A stretch of DNA of 24,395 nucleotides from Mesotaenium endlicherianum (lineage: Eukaryota; Streptophyta; Zygnematophyceae; Zygnematales; Mesotaeniaceae): positions 148,511-172,905 of the forward strand of contig WELA01010570.1 of assembly GCA_009602735.1 (NCBI GenBank), written 5' to 3'. The notes beneath the pieces were generated by a model that was not told the origin of the DNA, did not search any database, and saw nothing but the letters and a program-made list of their open reading frames with translations. The translations under genes were made by a program, and so were the position numbers. Positions 1-9,712 of the stretch are shown one piece after another. The stretch's first letter is position 1; every line of letters starts with the position of its first letter.

Positions 1-19
1 GGGGGGGGGGGGGGGGGGG
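1..19. repeat. G homopolymer at window start
   Basis: Nineteen consecutive G residues are followed by a short stretch ending in a splice acceptor (CAG at 26-28). The run lies in the 3' end of an intron of the gene below, or marks an assembly end. Confidence 0.9.
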
Positions 20-28
20 CGTGCGCAG

Positions 29-735
29 GTGGAAGGCTTCCCCATGCTTGTCTTCTACCCCGCCGGCGTCAAGGCCGACGAGGCTGTGAGCTCCTCTCCT
101 GGCCTTCTCATTTTCTTGGACTGCATGCTTGTGCGCGTGTGTTGGTGCGTGTGAGTGCCTGTGTGTCCGGTGCTGGAGTGTGTCGGCTGCCTTTTCCTCC
201 TAGCTTTGAAGACGCCGAGTGCGCTGCCGTGTCGCGTTTAGGCTGTGCTCGCCAGTAAAAGCAACACCGGCGCTGTGATTGAAAAGCGTCTGCTTGCAAC
301 CTCTCATTCTCTTAGGCATAGTACAGGGGAGCAAGTGCTCGAGGGTCTCTCTCCTTTCTCTGTCTCCTCTCTCTCTCCTCTCTCCGCCTCCCCCCAAGTT
401 TCTTTCGTCTTCCTACTGGCTCCCCGCAGACGCGAGGGATTGGGAGTGCTAGCACAGGCTTTGAAAGTCAAAGCTGAAAGTGTTCGTGGGCTACAACCAT
501 GGTCCTGGGTTTGCCTGCTGTTCCCCCCCCTGCCCTCCTGCAGATCACGGTGGACGCAGAGAGGAAGCTCAAGGCCCTGACGCAGTTCATCAAGAAGCAC
601 GCCAAGATTCCGTTCACACTGCCCAAGAAAGGCGACCTGAAGGGCGAGGCCGGCTCTGCTGGGGACCAAGCAGGCCAGGCAGGAGGCGGCAATGATGGGG
701 ACTACGACTCGGAGGACCGCAGGGATGAGTTGTGA
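29..735 (+). CDS. Protein disulfide isomerase, C-terminal part (two exons, 5' truncated by window)
   Basis: These are the last two exons, 29-85 and 544-735, joined in phase 0 across a GT-AG intron (86-543). The first exon reads VEGFPMLVFYPAG, the cis-proline strand and following turn of a thioredoxin fold. The second continues ITVDAERKLKALTQFIKKHA, the last helix of a PDI a-type domain, then a Gly/Ala/Asp-rich acidic tail ending in RDEL, a KDEL-class ER-retrieval signal. The joined length matches the family with nothing missing at the junction, which argues against a further exon in the intron. Known family role: oxidation and isomerisation of disulfides in the ER lumen. The CxxC active site and the rest of the protein lie upstream of the window, so I cannot say which PDI subclass it is or whether the active site is intact. 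The intron has TG-rich and CT-rich stretches like those of the other host gene here. Confidence 0.88.
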
Positions 736-965
736 GGCAGTCGTGCAGTGGTGCCCCTGCGTATGGCTGCAAATAAGGGCAGGCTGCCCGTTCTTGTGGC
801 CTCCGATCCTTAGGGGTGCACAGTTTAGGGTGCGAGGTTGCTTGTAAAGTTGGAGTTGCACAGGCTTTTTTTCATCGCCATAATGCGCTTTTGAGTATAG
901 CAGTATTTATTTGGTGCCAAGGGGACTGCTACTTTGCAATAAAGGGTTGCATCATTGACCTAGAC
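736..965 (+). other. 3' untranslated region of the PDI gene, with AATAAA
   Basis: Sequence after the stop codon has no further coding signal. AATAAA occurs at 938-943, about 200 bases after the stop, and is a plausible polyadenylation signal. The cleavage site is inferred, not visible. Confidence 0.5.
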
Positions 966-3900
966 TGCTTTTTCACGGCTCCCGTGGGTTGCATCTGGCA
1001 TTAATTTCTAGATAACTATACGACCATAAGGTGCTTGATAAGCATGTCGTGTTGCATGACTCTTTTGGTAGCTACATGAAGGGGTGGGGTCGATTCCATT
1101 GGTGTCGCATCAATCGCAGCGTAGAATAAGACATGTTGATCGAGTATGCGTCACCGTATGCATACATCATAGCCACAGGTAGCAGCAAGATCCTCGGTAT
1201 AAGACACATGGCCCTCGCAGATTCAACGGGAAAGAATTTACAGGCAGATTGTGAAGCACGCCATCATATGGGCAAGAGTTGAAAGCCTCGACACACTAAG
1301 GTCGCATACATGCTTGCACGCACACAATGCCAATATCTGGCTCGTACACAGCACATGATACGCTGCCAACTCGATCACGTAGACCCCCCGCTGGGAGTGG
1401 GGAGGGAGAGGGCTCGCTGGAGGGAAGGGGAGCAGTGATCTTTGTGATCTCAAAAAGGGTTGTCAATTTGCTCACCTATCAGCCATGCGCAGACATCGTT
1501 GTCTACATCCTCTACCGTCAATAAATTGCTTATTGGCAAGATGAGTAAACGCCTCTCATCCTTCCACTTCTTGACCTCCTCCGTGCGCGCTCTTGCACTG
1601 TCTAACGAGCAAAATCTTAACCCAATCTGTCACCGTTAGGGTCCTTCAGCAATAAATCGTAATGCATCTGCATGGTCACCTAATAGCCACGCGACTATTG
1701 ACTTGAGTGAAGAGCAAGAAGATCGCGAGAGGACCGGATGGAATTGGTGGAGCCCACGGCGGGTTTGAAAAATGGCCGCCAACTTCATCCTTACTAGCAT
1801 GTGGCTGTGCAGAGGCCCTTCTCTTGCTTGTAAATATGTGAGCAATTTATCATGGTGAATACATTCTTTTGGTTAAACTACTGGTCAGTGCAAGTAGTGC
1901 GTCTTATGGTCATTCCATTGATATTTCTTGCCTTCTGTCATTGTGCTCAAATGGCAAGCCTATAGTTGCAAAATACACTTTGGGCATAAATTAACGAGTT
2001 TTGATTGCAACTGAGCTCCTCTGCAAAGCATAAATTGAGTTGGCTAAAGAACCAAAGCTTTGCGCAAAAAAGGAAGGAGCCACACAAGTGTCTATATGCG
2101 ATGAGTTCTATAAGTGTAAGAATTGATAGATGTAACATTCCAAAAATCATGAGGTGCAATATGCTGGTCTCATTCATGAGAGTATCCAATGGGTGTATAT
2201 AATGGTAAGCATAAAATGTTTTCCAATTTTGTTGGTAAAATGTGCAATGATATCATTTGAAGCCGGCCCTCTAGAACTGCTTTTTCGGGTACTTAAAATC
2301 TTGATTATGTTTTTTCAACTTCGAGTTGGGTGTCAATGTGACCTCTAAGTTGGGAGTTGTACACCGTGCATAAGTAAATGTAGGGCTTATTGAGGAGTAT
2401 TATTTGCAATATGAGTATAACGTGCATACGTGTTAGAAATCTTTGTGTGGACGCGAAGTACGCAAAAAATACACATCTATGGCGGTTTCCAAGCTTTTTA
2501 GACAAGACAAGCTAGAAACTTCTGAAACAACTTGCAACTTTGAGTGTGATTGGTCGTGAACAACTTTCATCTTGATGAAAGCTCTCCCCTGTAAGGTATT
2601 AGAGTGCTCTCAACCATAACTTTCACTCCTATCTACCTAATGTGACAATCCAGAAACTCCACACTGAGACTGTGCAAGAGAAGAAAGTTGAAATGGCCCA
2701 AATAGGCTTGTGTTTCAAAGTGGATCCACTTACAAAACCCAAGGTATGAATGTATAATTTGTTATTGCAACCTTGTTCTCGCTTGTTGCTATTGGACTCA
2801 AACTTTTATGAATTGTTGCGTCGTTCTTTTGTGTCCACTATGACACGTAGTCGATAATCGCGTCGCGTTTCGATTTGTCATACAAATTTCAAGGGTCAAT
2901 TTCAAGTGTCAACCAAAACCTTAACCTCTTTGACGACTTCTTAAACCGTCCATGTCACAATGTTCAAAAATATGTTATGGGTTGAATAAAAACAAGCGCA
3001 AAATTGACGATGTTTTTTGTATTTCTCACTACATATTTGACGGTTTGTATGTACCTAGTTGCGCAAGCTCGGGCCGCGACGGTGGACGAGGCTCAGGTGG
3101 TCCACGAGATAAAACCCAACAGCTTCACGGTTGCTAAATAACTCCTTCACCAACAAGGTCAAGAGTGTGGCACTGACTTGCCTTTTTGACAAATTTTTAT
3201 GTTCAAGTTTTCAAGTTCACGGTCATAATGAGATTTAAAGAGGAATTCCAAGTTCGGTGTGGAGCTTCTTGCAAGTGTGTGGTGTTGTGCTTTTGTCTTA
3301 CGAGTGTGCTTCTCTTTCGATACTCATGAAAATTGGCCAGCATATTAAACTCTAGATTGTCCTAAGACTCTAAAATTACGATCTAATTGGAAAATAATGT
3401 GATCAAGAAAAATGTGTTATCCCTTTGCTCGTGCGCGGAGAAACGTGATATGACCTTCTCACAACGATCTGGGTCATGCAATAAATGTCCCTCTCATTTG
3501 ATGGCTCATATTTCAGGCATTTTTAAAATACGCTTGCCGTTTGTTGTTGGAAAAAACCATGTAATTTTTGAATCATTTCTGTCATGCACTTCCGGTGGAA
3601 GACATTCCATACCTCAGACATTTCTTGTTAAAAAATCAATGCGCGGAGCGTAATATTCCCACGGTGTAGTGCATGTTGCTTTCGAGACATGATTACACTG
3701 ACCTCCACACCTTCACTTTTGATATGTATCATGCTTTGCCACGTTTTTGCAACACAACACGAGCACAACTTCGCTCACAAATTTCTACAATCGTCGATAC
3801 TGTGTCATTGGCCATTTTTGTCACTCACAATTGACGTACATAGAATTTAAATCCAAAGTATCGCTTGTAACTTACGATGGTATAGTGGAGGGTGAAATAA

Positions 3901-4099
3901 GATGAAATTAAAGTCGGAATTGTACTCCATTCACCTTCTTTCTTCTTCCTCATTGTCTCACACATTTAGGTCGGATCCGAACAGCGAACTTACATGTACC
4001 ATTACAACTTGTCCGCCCGCCCTATGTCGGGATGTTACTATCCCACTTCCTTGCTTCTTGTTGTACCTGTGTGACTCCTGCTGCTTGTAGTGTACTAAT
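966..4099. other. Intergenic sequence without recognisable genes
   Basis: Mostly AT-rich from about 1900 onward, with only short, scattered open frames of no recognisable composition. A small GC-rich patch at about 3060-3110 is isolated. I see no RNA gene, transposon terminus or convincing exon. Confidence 0.6.
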
Positions 4100-4161
4100 T
4101 TCATACATTGAATGGATGTATCCTTTACCCTTCATACAATGAATGGATGTTTCCCCTACCC
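4100..4161. repeat. Tandem duplication, two 31-bp units
   Basis: Unit 1 (4100-4130) and unit 2 (4131-4161) are head to tail. Each starts TTCATACA and contains GAATGGATGT; they differ at a few positions (for example ATTG against AATG). It looks like a single local duplication that has since diverged slightly. Confidence 0.85.
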
Positions 4162-5093
4162 ACCAGTGGATGAGTCTATCAATCATGATTGCCCCCGCCT
4201 TCTAAGTAATGGAAGCAAGTGCAAATATGACCTCCCTAATGACTACGATAACAAACCACTTGACAAACATAATGATGAAGCACACATGATATTCTACATG
4301 TGCTTCTTTCCCAGATGCACAACCAAATATGCCCAAGATTATGACGAAACATTATCGACGATTGTCTTAAGCATGATAGTTACTCCTCCGCTCACACTTG
4401 TTACTCTTTGCATTTCACAATCTTTCAATGTTAACTTTCCGTTGTATTCCTCTTATAAATCACTAACTTCTTCCTATTCCATGCTTCTTCGTCTGCTCCA
4501 ACACACAGGACAATAACTTTTGGTTCTTTTAGTGACGCACTTGCTGTACAAGAAGATAGCTCCCTGAACTTTAAGCTGAAGACAATATCTCATTTTGTAC
4601 ACTTTTATTTATGAGAAAGTAGTTTGATGTTGTGAACATAGTTATAACTTTTTCACTGCATTTGCTTGGATTATCTGCTAAGATATTGTTATATGTTTCA
4701 AGACCATAAAGATTATTTCTTGTAATTTTTATGAATACAAGTATATTGTTGCCTACGATATTATGTGTGTTATTCTCTAGTGCTTATTGATTTTTCCCTA
4801 CCTGATGGTAAGATTTGTGCATCAACAATTTTACAAATGTTGGAGGCATCTACTATCAGTAGTTGCGCTCCATAAAGAGCCCCAACCACACTTTCATGTA
4901 TGTGTGATGCAATTATGTGGCCTGCACTCCAACATGCATCCAATCACCCATGTCACTATATTTTAGAGCTACTTAGAAATTCCATCCAAAACATGACGTG
5001 TAACTTACTTGGTTCCTTGTTTATTCCTATATAACTCAATACACAAATTGTGAGACGCCAATTACATGAAACTCTAAGTAAACATTTTCTTCA
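4162..5093. other. Intergenic sequence, nothing recognised
   Basis: AT-rich sequence. An open frame runs through part of it (to 4516) but has no family resemblance, and its composition is what low-stop pyrimidine-rich DNA gives. No repeat or RNA signal was seen. Confidence 0.5.
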
Positions 5094-5640
5094 TCATATC
5101 AACTGTTCCCTGTAGTTTACTTTCAAGGTCTTATTCCATCTCACGTCAATTTTCTCATCATGTTTTTGCTTTGCAAATATCTTGGGCACAGTATCTGGCT
5201 TCTTCAAGAGGTAGAACACTACTCCTTGTACCTCCAAAAGAGCATTCTTGGACTTAGCTGCATCTCTCTCCCCTACCCAAGTGTTCCCCATACCCACCAC
5301 TAACACCTGTCTACCACGTTCCCCTCTTTCTAAGTGTGAATCATTTGCAGAGAATGCATCTGCTTTGAACCTACTGTCTTCTATGGCTCCTCGGACTTTT
5401 TCAAATCAGTCACCCAACGAACCCTATACTTTCCCATCTTCTACGCAACATGACGTGTCTTCATGTTTTGCATCTAGAACCTCAGATTTTCCTACTCTGT
5501 CTCCCTCCTGCCACCAATCGCCAAATTTTCCCACTAGCCCACCCAAATCCCCCCCATATACGACTTTCCTTCAGAGACACCACCTACATTCTCCCGCACT
5601 TCAGTTCCTTCTGCGTCTGATTGTAATTAATATTTTGGAA
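5094..5640 (-). pseudogene. Decayed minus-strand reading frame of unknown origin
   Basis: On the minus strand the last open part (stop near 5094-5096) reads like a soluble, charged protein: VGERDAAKSKNALLEV, then a stretch rich in Lys, Asp and aromatic residues. Upstream the same frame extends past the apparent ATG and, with a few interrupting stops near 5420-5440, continues in protein-like sequence to about 5640. I do not recognise the family. It could be a remnant of a transposon ORF or of a host gene; chance openness of G-rich sequence is the alternative for the upstream part. Confidence 0.25.
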
Positions 5641-5774
5641 CAAACTTGAGCAACTGTGAAGATGTTTGACAGCTACCTTCTGCTATTGTCACAACATATC
5701 GATCATGACCACTGTGTTAGGCCTTATAGCACTCTGCGCTCTTTTACATTTGCAATGGTTCTGCCCACTACAAA

Positions 5775-6398
5775 TTGATACCTAAGGGTGCTCAGAGAAT
5801 TAGCAGAGATCTTACGGCAAAAATCTCAGTTATCAAAATTTTAGTGCAGTCAACTACCATGAAACCATACAAGACTAAATATGAGTCCAGGTGGGATTTG
5901 CAGAATTTGGGTTCCAAGTATACAAAAGACTATGTTCATTCAGGAATTAATGGACATACTCTACGAGTTAGAACGTTAGCATGCCCTACACCAACTAGCG
6001 GACATTGACTTGCTGCATTTGGAACGAGCTGTGCAAATGTATTTCCACGAGCTACGTAGGGATGTCATAGTGAGAGCTAATGTTGTTTTTGTCCAAAATC
6101 TCCCACAATGTCTAAAATCTTTAGATCGGAGGCCCTTGAACACTTCTCACCCATTTTTGGATTGTGAGGCGCCAAAAGAGTCACTAGGATGCATGTCTCA
6201 GACTACCCCCACCGCACTTATAGAGCTAGCACCAGATTCGCGCGAGTAGTATCCGAAGCTCGTGAGGAGTTGAGGCCTCTACTTAGATACAATACGTTTA
6301 ACGGATACAATGGTGAGAGCGTACCCCTGCAAGAGCTTCACAATTTTATTCGTCACGCACAAATGGGGCCTTATATGTTTCACCTCTTAGCACGTTGA
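5775..6398 (+). pseudogene. Decayed plus-strand reading frames, helix-rich, unknown
   Basis: Three overlapping plus-strand frames pick up from one another, as a coding sequence with frameshifts would. One has VLRELAEILRQKSQLSKF near its start. Another continues after a single TAG near 5975 with LADIDLLHLERAVQMYFHEL (about 5995-6055). A third, 6189-6398, has ARVVSEAREELRPLLRYN. Residues are charged and heptad-like, suggesting helical or coiled-coil protein. There is no conserved motif I can name. Interrupting stops and frame changes indicate a pseudogene or an old transposon ORF. Confidence 0.3.
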
Positions 6399-7057
6399 TT
6401 CGTAAAGGCGCTCCTTTTCTACTCTTGTTATTACAATGCCTCCAACAACAAAAAGACGCTGAGGCATATTATAGAGAAATATTCATGTTTAATTGTCAAC
6501 GTGCACCTGCCAAGGGGTTCTTTTGCCACCCGATTAATCTGTTGCTTTTAATGAGTATTTACTCTTAGTTTTATTCAGCCTTGGTACAAGCAGCACTTTA
6601 ACTTTTACCTCGTTAGTATAAAAAACAAGATGTGTCATACCTCATCTATTTGACCCCTGTTGTTGGCTTTCTCTTAAAGTACTTTCTTTTTTTGTTGACT
6701 GACATTTTTCATCCAGATGCTGGTCTTTTTCATTTCAGCTCGTATTTTTTAATTTGGTAACATGATTATAACATTTATACTTTTTAGTTCTTTTACCAAT
6801 CCCCGGAGAAACCAATCTTACATCTCTTAAGGGGTGATGGGAGGCCTGCACCCATCATGATATCAGATATCTTGCACTCATTTTTTTCAATTTGTCGTTT
6901 TCTCGCTTCTTGCTTTTTGTGCTACTCATTTGTCTTGCTTTAACTTGGATATCTTTAACACTCTTGTGTGTATGTTATTACATGCCGAGCCCCATTAATC
7001 TTGTGTGCTTTTGCTTATGTATCATCAGACTCGTTTACGTTATATTGCTTCAATTTG
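6399..7057. other. AT-rich flank of the retroelement, nothing recognised
   Basis: T-rich sequence without open frames of interest. It contains GATATC-type short palindromes near 6860-6875 and ends at the target-site duplication of the LTR element. Confidence 0.5.
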
Positions 7058-7062
7058 GTTTC
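7058..7062. repeat. Target-site duplication, left copy (GTTTC)
   Basis: GTTTC immediately precedes the LTR at 7063 and is repeated exactly at 12617-12621 directly after the other terminal LTR. Five base pairs is the usual duplication for LTR retrotransposon integration. Confidence 0.85.
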
Positions 7063-7780
7063 TAAAATGATTCGACTTACCAATAGGCAATTAACAATTA
7101 ATAATGGATCTTCATATCAACAAGTAATCTTCATAGTATTTTCTATTAACCAGTTAAACAACAAAAGATAATACACTGCGATAAACAATACTCATAAGTC
7201 AAATGCAAGTAAACGAGCATCAATCATGCAATCAATAAACTTATACATAAGCAAGGTCAGAAGACAGTTCGCATCAATGGCTTCTCGCCTTGGATTTGGA
7301 TCTCTCTCAATAAGGCGTACAAGAGAGTTGGCCTCGTATCCAAATGCCAAACTCAAAAGCAATACCTAGCCTATGTATATGGAATGAATTTATTGTTCAA
7401 CGGCAAGTGCGATGGCACCGCCTATCCGGGAGTTAACCACGTTGGTAGGACCTCAGTTAACCAAATCCACAGCCATCTCCTATCATCTCGAATTGCCATC
7501 CATCCTAAGGATGTCATCTGGCCATTCATCTAGCATATCACACTTAATTGCATGACTAGGCAGTGTGCTGCAACCGAGTACGGAAGTCAGCTAGCTATCA
7601 AAGAATGTGTCAGCAAGCTGGCCTGAGTTGACTTCAGCCTGCTGCTCTTGGCTGAGTCATTACAATGATAATTCTTAAAAGTCTAGCAGGCTTAATATTA
7701 ACTAAAGTTCAACAGGCTGAACTCAATTAACTATAACATTAAGATGATTATTATGTCTACCAACATACTGATTCATTACA
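7063..7780 (-). repeat. 3' LTR of the Ty3/gypsy element
   Basis: A 718-bp copy aligning end to end with 11899-12616 and 11156-11877. On the minus strand it begins TGTAATGAATC. Its other terminus should be CA but reads TA, one change from the expected TG..CA. A TGAGTCA motif near its 3' side on the plus strand and a repeated AGCAGGCT-type motif near 7680-7725 are kept in the other copies. Any promoter role is inferred. Confidence 0.9.
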
Positions 7781-7794
7781 ATCCCTCCAACTTA
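7781..7794 (-). other. Polypurine tract next to the 3' LTR
   Basis: On the minus strand the bases directly before the 3' LTR read TTGGAGGGAT. This short purine-rich stretch abutting TGTAATG is the normal position and type of the plus-strand primer in plant LTR elements. Confidence 0.65.
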
Positions 7795-7949
7795 AATTGT
7801 TGTCGCCTCAACAACACTAAATTGTAGAGCTATGTATTACGAAAATTGACAGTACTAATCACCCTACCGCTTGCCTCTTACTTCAATACTGTTGCCTAGC
7901 TGTGGGGATCACTAGTGACAGTAAATTGTCACCTCCACCCTCAGTCCAC

Positions 7950-8756
7950 TACCGTTGTGCAAAGAAAGAGACCCCCAGCAAGGCTTGACTGGGGGATGGT
8001 TTCAAAATGTAGGAAGATGTTCCTGGGGCTCCAAGATCAGGGGACTGAGATTTGGACCTAGACCTGGACAGCCCTCTAGTTTTTGTCAACTGGCCTTCTA
8101 AAGAACACTGTCTACTCTAAAGTGGGACACCACGAGAGAAACGGAGGATTGCAGCCTGCTCTTCAACCACCTGGGTGTTTATTCCTACATAGACAGGCAA
8201 ACCAATAGGATGGTGAAACACATTGGCAAGAAGCACATGTCCCTGACTGAAGGGAGTGGCCAGCATACCTCTGGCCACACCACGCGTTCCCCTTTTAGGA
8301 GCTCTGTCCTCTTGGGATTTCTGCCTCTTTTTGCTACCAAGTACAGTCAGATCTGCTTCTTCCTCTGCCTAGGCAGGTGGGCCGGAAGATCAAGCTCAAG
8401 GTATTGTTGCCGCCACAGTAGGAATCACAGTCCATCCTCCTGCTCTTGGCCCCCTAGGAGTCCCTGCCTTTGCCTGTCCCTGGGTCTCTTGAGCTCCAGA
8501 GGTTGATGCCTCTCCCCTGCCCTGTTCCGCTTCTTCATCCTCCTCATCTTTCTCCTCTGAGAGGGTATAGGGGTCTCATCTACCAAGTCATCCTTCTCCC
8601 TAGTATACATGGAGAAATCCACTGACCGCCCTTTCTTAGGACGACCTGGAGGTTGTTTGGCCTTCAGCTTGCTGATATCTTTCCGGCCTGCATTCTTTGC
8701 CCATTTGACAATGGCATGCTTCCCCTTAAAGAAGTAATCTCGTCCTCTCCTCCTTA
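7950..8756 (-). pseudogene. Non-RT coding remnant with AT-hook-like motif, between RT stub and 3' LTR
   Basis: Directly after the RT stub the minus strand reads DYFFKGKHAIVKWAKNAGRK, then a basic stretch with PPGRPKKGR (plus coordinates about 8626-8662), which resembles an AT-hook, then VDFSMYTREKDDLVDE. A frameshift near 8565 leads into an acidic frame (EEKDEEDEEAEQGRGEASTS), and protein-like sequence continues with a few stops to about 7950. It is not RT, RNase H or integrase. It may be the C-terminal tail of pol brought next to the RT by an internal deletion, a chromodomain-like remnant (a weak FKGKHAIVKW resemblance), or captured host sequence. I cannot decide from sequence alone. Confidence 0.4.
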
Positions 8757-9017
8757 CTGCTTGGTTTCCGCATTCATGTTACTCAAGCATCCACATTTGC
8801 ATATTGCCATCCTTTTTCTTAAGAAATAAGATGGGTGCGCCATAAGGTGATTTACTAAGAGAAATATATCCATTCTCCTCCAACTTTGCTACCTGTGTTT
8901 TTAACTCTTCATTTTCCAATAGGACAAGCTATAAGTGCGTTGCCAAGGAGGCTGACTCCCAGGTAACAAATCAATTTCATGATCCACCTCCCTCTTAGGG
9001 GCTAGTCCTAGAGGCAT
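8757..9017 (-). pseudogene. Reverse transcriptase N-terminal fragment (Ty3/gypsy)
   Basis: The minus strand begins KREVDHEIDLLPGSQPPWQR, the hallmark opening of a plant Ty3/gypsy RT domain. After a frameshift near 8935 it continues NGYISLSKSPYGAPILFLKK, the usual segment before the first catalytic block. The similarity ends at NMNAETKQ followed by a stop (about 8757), the point where intact elements read LNKQT. The catalytic YxDD block and everything after it are absent. This is a truncated, frameshifted fragment and cannot make an active enzyme. Confidence 0.85.
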
Positions 9018-9644
9018 GTAAAGAACATCATCATAGTGAGCCTCTTCTTTTCCTTCATTTGCCATCCATACAGGACAAGAGGAAGAGCACTGGTGGGTGC
9101 CAAGTTAGCCTGCCCATCACTGGCTCCTCTCACTTTAACTGTACGTCTGCTCCAACACACTTCAGCTTGAAGCCTATTAAGCCAGGATCTTCCTAGCACG
9201 AGATCATAAAAAGCCAGTGTTGAGTTCCTCAAATGTAAGCGTTCCAGTTGGAACTGCAATGCCAGAACCTAACTGAACCTCAAGAGGCTTGTTTATAACT
9301 CCTCCCAAGATACTTGAGGCATCTCCAATAAATATTTTTCTATTCCCTTGGGTGACAGTAGGGAGCTTTAGCCGCTTAACTAAGTCCTTATGGATAAACA
9401 TATGTCACGCTCCTCCGTCAACAAATGCCCTCACCTTCCTACCTGCAATCATACAATGCAGTAGGATAGGGGGGACAGACTCTTCTTGACTTTCGCATTG
9501 TTCTCCTGACTTGGCAAAAAAATGTTGGACACCAAGTGGAACAAGACCATCTAGAGTGTGCACTCTTTGCAGATCTATATTGATGATGGTCTCCTTTATC
9601 TGGTTGTCAGGCATGCATAGTGAATCCAATTCAACAGGACCCAT
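9008..9644 (-). pseudogene. Retropepsin (aspartic protease) region of pol, inactivated
   Basis: The minus-strand frame 9644-9204 reads VPPILLHCMIAGRKVRAFVD, the strand leading to the retroviral-type protease active site. The expected D-[ST]-G-A is DGGA, and the residue after Ala is a TGA stop (plus 9405-9407). The same frame then resumes with FIHKDLVKRLKLP and FIGDASSILGGV, which fit the fold. A frameshift near 9230 leads to FYDLVLGRSWLNRL (family form LGMPWL), the linker before RT. In the family this domain cleaves the Gag-Pol polyprotein. Both the altered active site and the stop would abolish that. Confidence 0.82.
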
Positions 9645-9712
9645 AATACTTGCTACGAGGGCAGCTAGCGATGATTCACTATCTCTAGCATCCTCACAGT
9701 TAGTGGATTGGA

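Noticed and set aside
1-19. Two-colour sequencing dark-cycle artefact as cause of the G run
   Set aside because: Reads running off the left end would produce C on the plus strand, not G, so the orientation is wrong for that artefact.
304-861. 185-codon minus-strand open frame over the PDI exon
   Set aside because: It is antisense to the better supported PDI exon, and has no recognisable domain or splice context.
4112-4516. 134-codon plus-strand open frame
   Set aside because: It starts inside the 31-bp tandem repeat, and has no family resemblance, no frame continuity and no splice signals supporting it.
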